From Clostridiales bacterium (GTDB taxonomy: Bacteria; Bacillota; Clostridia; Lachnospirales; WRAX01), in NCBI GenBank assembly GCA_031277155.1, contig JAITMW010000065.1:1-11501 (forward strand): a stretch of 11,501 nucleotides of DNA, given 5' to 3'. This document shows, piece after piece, positions 5,767 through 11,447 of the stretch; position 1 is the first letter of the stretch, and each line of letters starts with the position of its first letter. A program made the translations under genes and the position numbers. The notes below the pieces were generated by a model. The model ran no database searches. It was not told the origin of the DNA and saw only the letters and a program-made list of their open reading frames with translations.

Positions 5767-6926
5767 AACAGGCAGGCGATAAAGGCATTGTTATGGAAGC
5801 GGTTTGTCGCCACGCCGCCCTCCACCTGGGTCGGGCAAATTTCCCCGCCGCTGTACATCATCATATAGGGCAATTTGCCTCCGGTATGCTTGTTCACCAG
5901 ATACATCTCGTCAAATTGGTCGCCGCCCAGGGTCATGCTGCGTGCCACACAGGAATATACCAAGAGGCACGATGCGCCCTGTATGTTTTGCAAAATCCGG
6001 TCCACGGCATTTTGGGCCGTCAGCATCACGTCGCGTTTGTCCGACGGCGCAATTTGCAGCGTGCTTCCCTCCGGCACAGCGCCGGCGCAAAGGGCATATC
6101 TCTCCGGCGTCAGCGTAACACAAATTTTAGATACCTTGGGTGTGCCGTCGTTATAATCCAGCAAAAACGGCAGCGAAACCATGGCCCCATAGCTTTCGCT
6201 GGCCTTTGTCAGCCCCAAATCTTCAAAAAATTCGGCAATGGGGCGGCCGTTTACTTCTTTGATGATATGTCCCGCGCTTTTTGTGATAATGGCAGATTTA
6301 TCCAGCGCCTTTTCTTCCGACATGCTTGTGACAACAAACTTTGGCGAAATGTCGCCATATACCAAAATCATGGCCATTCTGTCAGAATAATGCCGGCCGT
6401 TGTGCAGCATAAAGCAATTGGCAAAATCCGGCGTGTCGTCAATGGCCAATGTGCCAAAACAAGGCACACCGCCCGATACTTTCGTGATTACATCGACATA
6501 TTCGTCGCCGGAATTTAGCGGCATAAAGGGCGCAAAGGCAAAAATCAGCCCCGGCGTGTCGTCCCTTGCGGCCGCGGCGGCCGCATAGCTGTCAGAAATG
6601 GTTTGTCCCGGGGCTTCATGCAGCGGCGGCGTCAATACATTGACAAATTCCACATCATCGCTGGTCAAAACCATAATGGTCATCAAAAATGTGTCGGTAT
6701 TGTCCTTCACAGACAACATCCAGGATATTGTCCCCGCCAAATCAAAGGGCAGGGCAGCGCATACGGCTTCAACAATTCCGGATTCTATAAATTCATAATG
6801 GCAAGAAATAATACCTGCAGAATTTGCCAAAAGCCCTTTTTCAAGGTCCAGTTGCGACAATATTTCGCTTACAGCAGCCTCGGCATCGTCTACAATGGCG
6901 GTAGAAACCACAAAAGTCTTAATCAT
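5763..6926 (-). CDS. FIST-domain sensor protein 2 (387 aa)
   Basis: A paralogue of FIST protein 1 with the same length and layout: MIKTFVVSTAIVDD at the start, MVLTSDDVEF at exactly the same residues (85-94), GGVPCFGTL, G-H220-I-I-K-E-V-N, YSGGEICP (358-365), F-H378-N and an identical IACLL end. Apart from these blocks the two are clearly diverged. AGGAGG at 6935-6940 decides the start: the ATG at 6932 is only 2 nt away, whereas the ATG at 6926 is 8 nt away and matches the paralogue. It is first in the minus-strand operon, behind a strong promoter. A 112-bp gap with two REP-like hairpins separates it from the kinase. Role inferred: cytosolic ligand sensor feeding the kinase. The ligand is unknown; a NosP-like haem/NO sensor is one option, not shown. 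Confidence 0.88.
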   Translation of the reverse strand: MIKTFVVSTAIVDDAEAAVSEILSQLDLEKGLLANSAGIISCHYEFIESGIVEAVCAALPFDLAGTISWMLSVKDNTDTFLMTIMVLTSDDVEFVNVLTPPLHEAPGQTISDSYAAAAAARDDTPGLIFAFAPFMPLNSGDEYVDVITKVSGGVPCFGTLAIDDTPDFANCFMLHNGRHYSDRMAMILVYGDISPKFVVTSMSEEKALDKSAIITKSAGHIIKEVNGRPIAEFFEDLGLTKASESYGAMVSLPFLLDYNDGTPKVSKICVTLTPERYALCAGAVPEGSTLQIAPSDKRDVMLTAQNAVDRILQNIQGASCLLVYSCVARSMTLGGDQFDEMYLVNKHTGGKLPYMMMYSGGEICPTQVEGGVATNRFHNNAFIACLL

Positions 6927-6934
6927 TGGCATTT

Positions 6935-6940
6935 CCTCCT
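6935..6940 (-). promoter_or_regulatory. Ribosome binding site deciding the FIST protein 2 start
   Basis: Perfect AGGAGG on the minus strand. The spacing is 8 nt to the ATG at 6926 but only 2 nt to the ATG at 6932, which favours the shorter protein. Confidence 0.75.
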
Positions 6941-6968
6941 AAAATTTTTGTCGGATAAGCTCTATAAC

Positions 6969-6997
6969 ATTATACAACCAAAATCGCTAAAGGTCAA
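6969..6997 (-). promoter_or_regulatory. Sigma-70-type promoter of the FIST/kinase/HPt operon
   Basis: On the minus strand, TTGACC (6992-6997), a 17-bp spacer and a perfect TATAAT (6969-6974). Transcription should start near 6962, giving a leader of about 36 nt that carries the AGGAGG site. Confidence 0.8.
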
Positions 6998-6998
6998 T

Positions 6999-7015
6999 AA
7001 TGTAATTCTTACATT
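6999..7015. promoter_or_regulatory. Inverted repeat between divergent promoters, candidate operator
   Basis: AATGTAA-TTC-TTACATT, a perfect 7-bp dyad with a 3-bp centre. It starts 1 bp beyond the -35 box of the minus promoter and ends 13 bp before the -35 box of the plus promoter, so a dimeric regulator bound here could control both operons. Which regulator is unknown, and none with a DNA-binding domain is encoded in the locus. Confidence 0.5.
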
Positions 7016-7028
7016 TTTGAAATTCTAC

Positions 7029-7057
7029 TTGAAACCATCAGAAGCTTGTTATATAAT
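7029..7057 (+). promoter_or_regulatory. Sigma-70-type promoter of the HD-GYP regulator gene
   Basis: TTGAAA (7029-7034), a 17-bp spacer and a perfect TATAAT (7052-7057). The usual start distance puts +1 at about 7064-7065, on the ATG of the gene itself. Confidence 0.78.
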
Positions 7058-7063
7058 GTTAGT

Positions 7064-8158
7064 ATGGCTAAGACAAATGAAGAAAAACAAACCATCATCC
7101 TGGTGGACGACAACCTGACCAACCTTATCATAGGCGAAAATGTCCTTTCTGATGTCTACAATGTCATCACTCTCAATTCAGGAATTCGTCTGTTTGTCAT
7201 GCTTACAAAAATAATTCCCGACCTTATCCTATTAGACATAGAAATGCCCGATATAGACGGATATGATGTTATCAGACTGCTGAAAGCAAATCCCAAAACC
7301 GCCGATGTGCCCGTTATTTTCCTGACCAGCCTAAGCGACGAAGGCACAGAATATCACGGCCTTTCCCTTGGCGCTATCGACTATATAGCAAAGCCCTTTT
7401 CCCCGCCGCTGCTGTTAAAACGCATAGAGCTTCATTTGCTTTTGCAAGCCCAAAAGCGGGAGCTTGTCCTTATCAATAACAACCTGGAAAGCATCGTCGA
7501 AGAAAAAACCCGCACCGTTGTTGATTTAAAAAACATCTTGCTAAGCACCATGGCAGAGCTTGTTGAGCATCGCGACGAAATAACCGGCGGGCATATCGAG
7601 CGCACGCGCCGCTATATCAAAGTGTTGATGGCCGGTATGAGAGAGCATGACATATACCAGGATGAAATGTCGGCGGTGGATGAGGACCTTGTTTTGCAAT
7701 CGTCCCAGCTGCATGATTTGGGCAAAATCTCCATCAGCGACTCCATCCTCTTTAAGCCCGGCAAGCTAACCACCGAAGAATTTGAAGAGATAAAAAAGCA
7801 CACCACCTTTGGCGGCAAAATCATCTCGCGTATCATAGAAAAAACCCCCGACAGCGATTTTTTGCAATATGCCAAAATTTTTGCGGAAACCCATCACGAA
7901 AAATGGGATGGCAGCGGATATCCATATGGCCTGAAAGGCGAAGAAATCCCGTTGTTTGGCCGCCTTATGGCCATTGCCGATGTGTATGACGCCCTTGTAA
8001 CCGACAGGCCATACAAAGCGGCCTTTCCACACAGCAAGGCCGTCCAAATCATCTTAGAAGGCAGGGGCCAGCATTTTGACCCCATTTTGGTAGACCTTTT
8101 TATGAAGGTGCATCAGCAATTTGAGCGAGTGGCCAACGAAGTCGAAACAGGGGTTTAG
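7064..8158 (+). CDS. Response regulator with HD-GYP cyclic-di-GMP phosphodiesterase output (364 aa)
   Basis: An N-terminal receiver domain (~10-125) with D15/D16, phospho-D58 in LLDIEMPDIDG, T88 and K110; a helical linker (~128-165); then an HD-GYP domain (~163-360). The latter shows H-I-E-R-T-R-R, the HD pair H217-D218 in LHDLGKI, H277-H278-E-K-W-D-G, the G285-Y286-P287 motif, and RLMAIADVYDALVTDRPYK. HD-GYP domains hydrolyse cyclic-di-GMP to pGpG/GMP using a metal centre, and all expected ligands seem present. No ribosome site precedes the ATG at 7064. The ATG falls at the predicted +1, so a leaderless mRNA is likely; a TTG at 7046 lies inside the promoter and is rejected. The gene is divergent from the FIST/kinase/HPt operon, and is the natural end point of that phosphorelay. 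It ends 13 bp from the convergent dtd gene, with no terminator visible. Confidence 0.92.
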   Translation: MAKTNEEKQTIILVDDNLTNLIIGENVLSDVYNVITLNSGIRLFVMLTKIIPDLILLDIEMPDIDGYDVIRLLKANPKTADVPVIFLTSLSDEGTEYHGLSLGAIDYIAKPFSPPLLLKRIELHLLLQAQKRELVLINNNLESIVEEKTRTVVDLKNILLSTMAELVEHRDEITGGHIERTRRYIKVLMAGMREHDIYQDEMSAVDEDLVLQSSQLHDLGKISISDSILFKPGKLTTEEFEEIKKHTTFGGKIISRIIEKTPDSDFLQYAKIFAETHHEKWDGSGYPYGLKGEEIPLFGRLMAIADVYDALVTDRPYKAAFPHSKAVQIILEGRGQHFDPILVDLFMKVHQQFERVANEVETGV

Positions 8159-8171
8159 GCTTTGCCAATTA

Positions 8172-8609
8172 TCAACTCTCAATTATTATGGTATAAGGGC
8201 CGTCGTTTATCAACGAGACCTTCATATCCGCGCCAAAGACGCCCATTTGCACCTTCAGGGATTTTTCGCGGCAATATTGTGCAAAATATTCATACAGCGC
8301 ATTGGCCGTTTCGGGCGGCGCGGCCTGCATAAAGCTGGGTCGGTTGCCCTTTTTCGTGTCAGCGCAAAGGGTAAACTGCGAAACCACCAAAATCTCGCCG
8401 CCTATGTCCGTTACGGATAAATTCGACTTCCCGTTTTCATCAGGAAAAATGCGCAGCTTGGCCATTTTGTCCGCAAGCTGCCGCGCTTTGGCCTCGTCAT
8501 CCCCGTCCTCGGCCCCCAAAAACACAAGAAGGCCGCGGCCAATGCGGCCAACGGCGCCGCCATCCACCACAACCTCCGCCTCCAAAACACGCTGCAAAAC
8601 CATTTTCAC
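8172..8609 (-). CDS. dtd: D-aminoacyl-tRNA deacylase (145 aa)
   Basis: A proofreading enzyme that removes D-amino acids from mischarged tRNA in the cytosol. Family landmarks: MxxVLQRVxEAxVxVDG at the N-terminus, GRIGRGLLVFLG, DKMAKLRIFPDENGKSN, S77-Q-F-T80-L (T80 in the active site), RPSFMQAAPP and the Gly-cisPro region N135-D-G137-P138-Y-T, where many homologues have V in place of Y139. The length is normal. I chose the GTG at 8609 because GGAGG (8618-8622) is 8 nt upstream and it places the N-terminus as MKMVLQRV, matching the family. The ATG at 8603 is 14 nt from that site. The gene has its own promoter. It is convergent with the HD-GYP gene and shows no functional link to it. Confidence 0.95.
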   Translation of the reverse strand: MKMVLQRVLEAEVVVDGGAVGRIGRGLLVFLGAEDGDDEAKARQLADKMAKLRIFPDENGKSNLSVTDIGGEILVVSQFTLCADTKKGNRPSFMQAAPPETANALYEYFAQYCREKSLKVQMGVFGADMKVSLINDGPYTIIIES

Positions 8610-8650
8610 AATGCATACCTCCAAAATTCGCGTCTTTGCAGAACCAAATC

Positions 8651-8679
8651 ATTATACACCACAAAAACTGCCCAGTCAA
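8651..8679 (-). promoter_or_regulatory. Promoter of dtd
   Basis: Minus strand: TTGACT (8674-8679), a 17-bp spacer and TATAAT (8651-8656). The predicted start is near 8644, with a leader of about 35 nt holding GGAGG. Confidence 0.78.
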
Positions 8680-8687
8680 GAAATAAC

Positions 8688-8716
8688 TTGAAATAAAATC
8701 CATTTTCATGTATACT
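8688..8716 (+). promoter_or_regulatory. Promoter of the zinc-ribbon gene cluster
   Basis: TTGAAA (8688-8693), a 17-bp spacer and TATACT (8711-8716). Its -35 box is only 8 bp from the -35 box of the dtd promoter, so the two are back to back. The predicted leader is about 47 nt. Confidence 0.72.
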
Positions 8717-8769
8717 ATATTGTGATTATAGTTCTTCAATTATTTCATTCAAATAGGAAGGTGAGCAAT

Positions 8770-9243
8770 ATGGCAGACTTTTTTAACAAAATTGCCGGCG
8801 GCATAAACAAAGGTGTCGCGACAGTAAGCGCAAACACCAAGGCAATGGCGGATAAATCAAAAATAAAGGCCGTCATCTCCAATCTGGAAAACGAGCGCAG
8901 ACAGCTTATCCAAATGCTGGGCCAAAAAATCTACGACATGCACACAGAAACAGGCGAAATCTCTGTTGACGAGCATGTAAGCAACTTCATTTCAGAAATC
9001 ACAAGGCGTCTGGAGCTTATGGCCGCGCAGCAAGAAGAGATGATGCGTGTTGATGCAGAGCTTAACATGATAACCGGCGGCACAAGGCACGCCGCGCCCT
9101 ATGCCACGCCTTACGACGGCATACAATGCACATGCGGCCACTTTAACCCCGCCGGCGCAAGATTTTGCGCGGGCTGCGGCAGCAATATCGGCCAGCCGAC
9201 ACCACCGGGGCCGACGGAACCGCCCGGGCCGCCTGCAGAATAA
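8770..9243 (+). CDS. Helical protein with C-terminal zinc ribbon (157 aa)
   Basis: Residues ~5-100 are helical and probably coiled coil (SNLENERRQLIQMLGQKIYDM, then EHVSNFISEITRRLELMAAQQEEMMRVDAEL). A zinc ribbon follows at C120-T-C122-G ... F-C133-A-G-C136-G, and the protein ends in a Pro/Gly-rich tail. The first knuckle is C-x-C instead of the usual C-x-x-C, so metal binding may be altered. There is no signal peptide or membrane helix, so it is probably cytosolic. The start at 8770 follows GGAAGGTGAG. Similar small proteins are common in Clostridia and generally uncharacterised. It is the first of three consecutive zinc-ribbon genes behind the promoter at 8688-8716, which suggests a shared, unknown envelope-related role. 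Confidence 0.8.
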   Translation: MADFFNKIAGGINKGVATVSANTKAMADKSKIKAVISNLENERRQLIQMLGQKIYDMHTETGEISVDEHVSNFISEITRRLELMAAQQEEMMRVDAELNMITGGTRHAAPYATPYDGIQCTCGHFNPAGARFCAGCGSNIGQPTPPGPTEPPGPPAE

Positions 9244-9279
9244 TTTTACAAGAGTCACACAATAAAAGGAGGAAGCATC

Positions 9280-9849
9280 ATGTTTTGTTCTAATTGCGGG
9301 CACAACATATCCGACGTCCAACTGGGGGGCCAAAACGCCTTTTGCCCAAATTGCGGCACGGCAATAGAGCAGCCGCCGTCACCGTCAATTCCGGCGGCAC
9401 CCGCCGGATATTATGAGCAAGCCGCGGCAGGCGCGCCTGCCGCAACAACCGGCATCAAACCCATTGTAAAAAGCCAGCATATCATCATAGGCGGCGCCAT
9501 AGCCCTCGCCGTAATCGTCGCGGCCGTTGTGCTGTTTGTGTTTGTGCTGGGCGGCAGCCCCCTTGTGGGCACATGGGCCGCAGACGGCTTTGGCGGCGAA
9601 CGCATAGAATTTAACCGCAACGGCACCGGCGCCGTCGTTGAAACATGGGAAAGAGAGGCGTTTTCATGGCGCACGGAAAGTATAAACAACATGGATATGC
9701 TGTTTATAAGCATTCCGCACCCTTTCAACCCTCTTTTGGACGAAGAAATTGTTATGGAGTATAGATTTATAGGCAATGACATCCTGCAAACCCGCGAGGT
9801 CTTTCCGCGGGAAAGAGGCTCGTGGGATGCCTTTATAAGGGTCAATTAA
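9280..9849 (+). CDS. Zinc-ribbon, single-pass membrane protein with lipocalin-like C-terminal domain (189 aa)
   Basis: A short N-terminal zinc ribbon (C3, C6, C22, C25) is followed by a Pro/Ala linker (~31-60), one membrane helix (~68-90) and a C-terminal domain of about 97 residues starting SPLVGTW. That domain has the pattern of small beta-barrel 'lipocalin-like' domains: L-V-G-T-W, E-R-I-E-F-N-R-N-G-T-G, F-S-W-R, then repeated short strands. The likely topology is ribbon in the cytosol and barrel outside. AGGAGG (9267-9272) is 7 nt before the ATG. It lies 36 bp after the previous gene and 21 bp before the next, so it is in an operon. The function is unknown; the family assignment of the C-terminal domain rests on pattern only. 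Confidence 0.82.
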   Translation: MFCSNCGHNISDVQLGGQNAFCPNCGTAIEQPPSPSIPAAPAGYYEQAAAGAPAATTGIKPIVKSQHIIIGGAIALAVIVAAVVLFVFVLGGSPLVGTWAADGFGGERIEFNRNGTGAVVETWEREAFSWRTESINNMDMLFISIPHPFNPLLDEEIVMEYRFIGNDILQTREVFPRERGSWDAFIRVN

Positions 9850-9870
9850 AACCGGAGAGGGCTGCATATT

Positions 9871-10899
9871 ATGCTATGCACAAAATGCAATAATCAAATA
9901 AACCCCGCGACCAAATTTTGCCCAAAATGCGGACAGCCGGTTGCCTTGCCAAATAACACAATGGGGCCGCGGCCCAAAAGGGGCGGCCCCATTCCCATCA
10001 TAGCGGCCTCAATCGCAATCTTCGTCGTCGTGTTTGGCGGCCTGTTTTTTCTGCTGTCAATGCTGACCGGCCCCACAACCGCGGACGGCGGCCCGCCGCC
10101 GCCAACGATGCCGCCGGTTGAAACGCCCGCACCTGCGCCTGAGCCAACTCCCACGCCAACACCAACTCCCACGCCAACTCCTATGCCTGCTCCGACACCG
10201 GCACCGGCGGCAGAAGCAACACCCACGCCCGTGGCACCCCAACAGCCAATTGCCGACATGGCGCAAGGTCTGCTTGGCACATGGAGCGGCAGCTTTCACC
10301 TAAGCGACAGGATTTATGGCCTGCAAATGGTGATATCCCGTGTGGGCGCGAGCTATAATGTCGCCGCCTACTATTTTTCCGGCGCAGTAAATCAAGGGGC
10401 CACAATCGCCCATTACACGGGATATGTCCATTTCTTTGCTGATGATGCCTTTGAAATTAGATATACGCATCGGCATTTTGCGCCCCAGGGCTGGAGCGCC
10501 ACAGCCACAATGCAGGCCACATTAAACAGGGGCGCCACCTATGAAGAAGATATAATAGCGGGAGACTTCACGGCAGGGGGCACCGGGACAGCCATATTGT
10601 TTAGGGGCGACGGTGTCGCTTTTGATGGTGGAGGCGGTGTGTTTATTTTGTGGGACAGCCATCTGCGCTATCTGACCGACGCGGACGTAATGTGGCTTTC
10701 CGCCGCCGAGCTGCGCCTGGCACGCAATGAAATTTTCGCGCGCCGCGGCCGCCTGTTTGACAGTGCGGACTTACAAAACCATTTTAACGCCCAAAGCTGG
10801 TATTTCGGCCACATCGCCCCCGCAAATTTCTCCTACGATATGCTTAATAACTTCGAGCGCGCAAATATCGCCCTAATTCAGGAATGGGAGGCCAATTAG
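9871..10899 (+). CDS. Zinc-ribbon membrane protein with Thr/Pro linker and YARHG domain (342 aa)
   Basis: Order of parts: zinc ribbon (C3, C6, C17, C20), one membrane helix (~41-65), a Pro/Thr/Ala-rich linker (~72-126), a beta-rich domain starting L-L-G-T-W-S-G (~134-260), and a C-terminal YARHG domain (~268-338). The YARHG core reads R285-N-E-I-F-A-R-R-G293, followed by R-L-F-D-S-A-D-L-Q-N-H-F-N and S-W-Y. YARHG domains occur outside the cell in many bacteria, often on peptidases or zinc-ribbon anchors, and their role is not established. The start uses GGAGAGG with 10-nt spacing. The LLGTW domain resembles the SPLVGTW domain of the preceding protein, so the two may share a barrel fold. The stop is 2 bp from the convergent cupin gene, with no room for a terminator. 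Confidence 0.85.
   Translation: MLCTKCNNQINPATKFCPKCGQPVALPNNTMGPRPKRGGPIPIIAASIAIFVVVFGGLFFLLSMLTGPTTADGGPPPPTMPPVETPAPAPEPTPTPTPTPTPTPMPAPTPAPAAEATPTPVAPQQPIADMAQGLLGTWSGSFHLSDRIYGLQMVISRVGASYNVAAYYFSGAVNQGATIAHYTGYVHFFADDAFEIRYTHRHFAPQGWSATATMQATLNRGATYEEDIIAGDFTAGGTGTAILFRGDGVAFDGGGGVFILWDSHLRYLTDADVMWLSAAELRLARNEIFARRGRLFDSADLQNHFNAQSWYFGHIAPANFSYDMLNNFERANIALIQEWEAN
10144..10179 (+). repeat. 18-bp tandem duplication in the Thr/Pro linker
   Basis: Two 18-bp units starting CCAACTCCCACG, differing only at the last base, encode Pro-Thr repeats in the linker of the YARHG protein. Such in-frame repeats can change linker length by slippage. Confidence 0.8.
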
Positions 10900-10901
10900 C
10901 A

Positions 10902-11339
10902 CTAATGGCCTTCCTCTTTTTCCGCAATTTCCTTGGTTTCATGCACCGTCCCGGGCTGATGGCCGGGCGGCGCATAGATGCTGTACAGCTTCAATGGCCC
11001 ATCCCCGGTGTTGATGATATTGTGCCATGTGCCCGCGGGCACAAACACCGCGTCGTCCTTAAACACGGGCTGCACAAAGGCCAAATTGTCCTCGGTCAGC
11101 CCCATTGTCGTCACACCCCGGCCTTTTTCTACGCGCAAAAACTGGTCAACATGCGGGTGCATCTCCAACCCAATATCCTCACCGGGGGCAATGCACATCA
11201 GCGTTAGCTGCATATGCGTCCCCGTCCACAGCGCCGTGCGGAAGGCGCCATTTTCCAGCGTGGCCTTTTCAATGTCAACAATAAAAGGCCGCGGCCCAAA
11301 GTCCGTATGGCGCGTCTGCGCCGCTTTTTGATTGTTCAT
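10902..11339 (-). CDS. Single-domain cupin protein (145 aa)
   Basis: A small beta-barrel cupin. Motif 1 is E-M-H61-P-H63-V-D-Q66-F-L-R-V-E-K-G-R-G, where Gln stands at the usual Glu metal-ligand position. Motif 2 is D-x5-P101-A-G103-T-W-H106-N-I-I-N110. Phrases such as FRTALWTG, MQLTLMCIAPGEDIGLE, PAGTWHNIINTGDGPLKLYSIYAPP and GTVHETK are those of a widespread bacterial cupin family in which, as I recall, the Glu-to-Gln change is normal. No signal peptide is seen. The likely product is a cytosolic metal-binding protein of unknown substrate. The ATG at 11339 has GAGGGGAG upstream. A 28-bp palindrome ends 15 bp before the start codon and is the probable control site. Confidence 0.9.
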   Translation of the reverse strand: MNNQKAAQTRHTDFGPRPFIVDIEKATLENGAFRTALWTGTHMQLTLMCIAPGEDIGLEMHPHVDQFLRVEKGRGVTTMGLTEDNLAFVQPVFKDDAVFVPAGTWHNIINTGDGPLKLYSIYAPPGHQPGTVHETKEIAEKEEGH

Positions 11340-11353
11340 CGTCTCTCTCCCCT

Positions 11354-11381
11354 CATAACATATATTCCAATATATGTTATG
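11354..11381. promoter_or_regulatory. Perfect 28-bp palindrome, candidate operator of the cupin gene
   Basis: Arms of CATAACATATATT and its exact complement flank a 2-bp centre (CC). It lies 15 bp upstream of the cupin start codon and immediately before the ribosome site, where a repressor would block transcription. I find no clear -35/-10 pair around it; AT-rich -10-like hexamers inside the arms are possible. Confidence 0.6.
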
Positions 11382-11420
11382 AAAGCCATGGTGTTAGTTG
11401 TACCATAAATCACCTTGGGA

Positions 11421-11447
11421 GCGGGGGGGCGCACCGCGCCCCCCACA
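11421..11447 (-). repeat. GC-rich hairpin resembling a second REP family
   Basis: GGGGGGCGC (11424-11432), loop ACC, GCGCCCCCC (11436-11444), then AC. On the minus strand it reads GTGG followed by a GC-rich stem with a 3-nt loop, the same design as the GTAG repeats earlier in the window but with a different stem. Confidence 0.55.

Noticed and set aside
5793..6518. A 241-codon plus-strand open frame opposite FIST protein 2.
   Set aside because: Same antisense His/Arg/Cys bias and no initiation signals.
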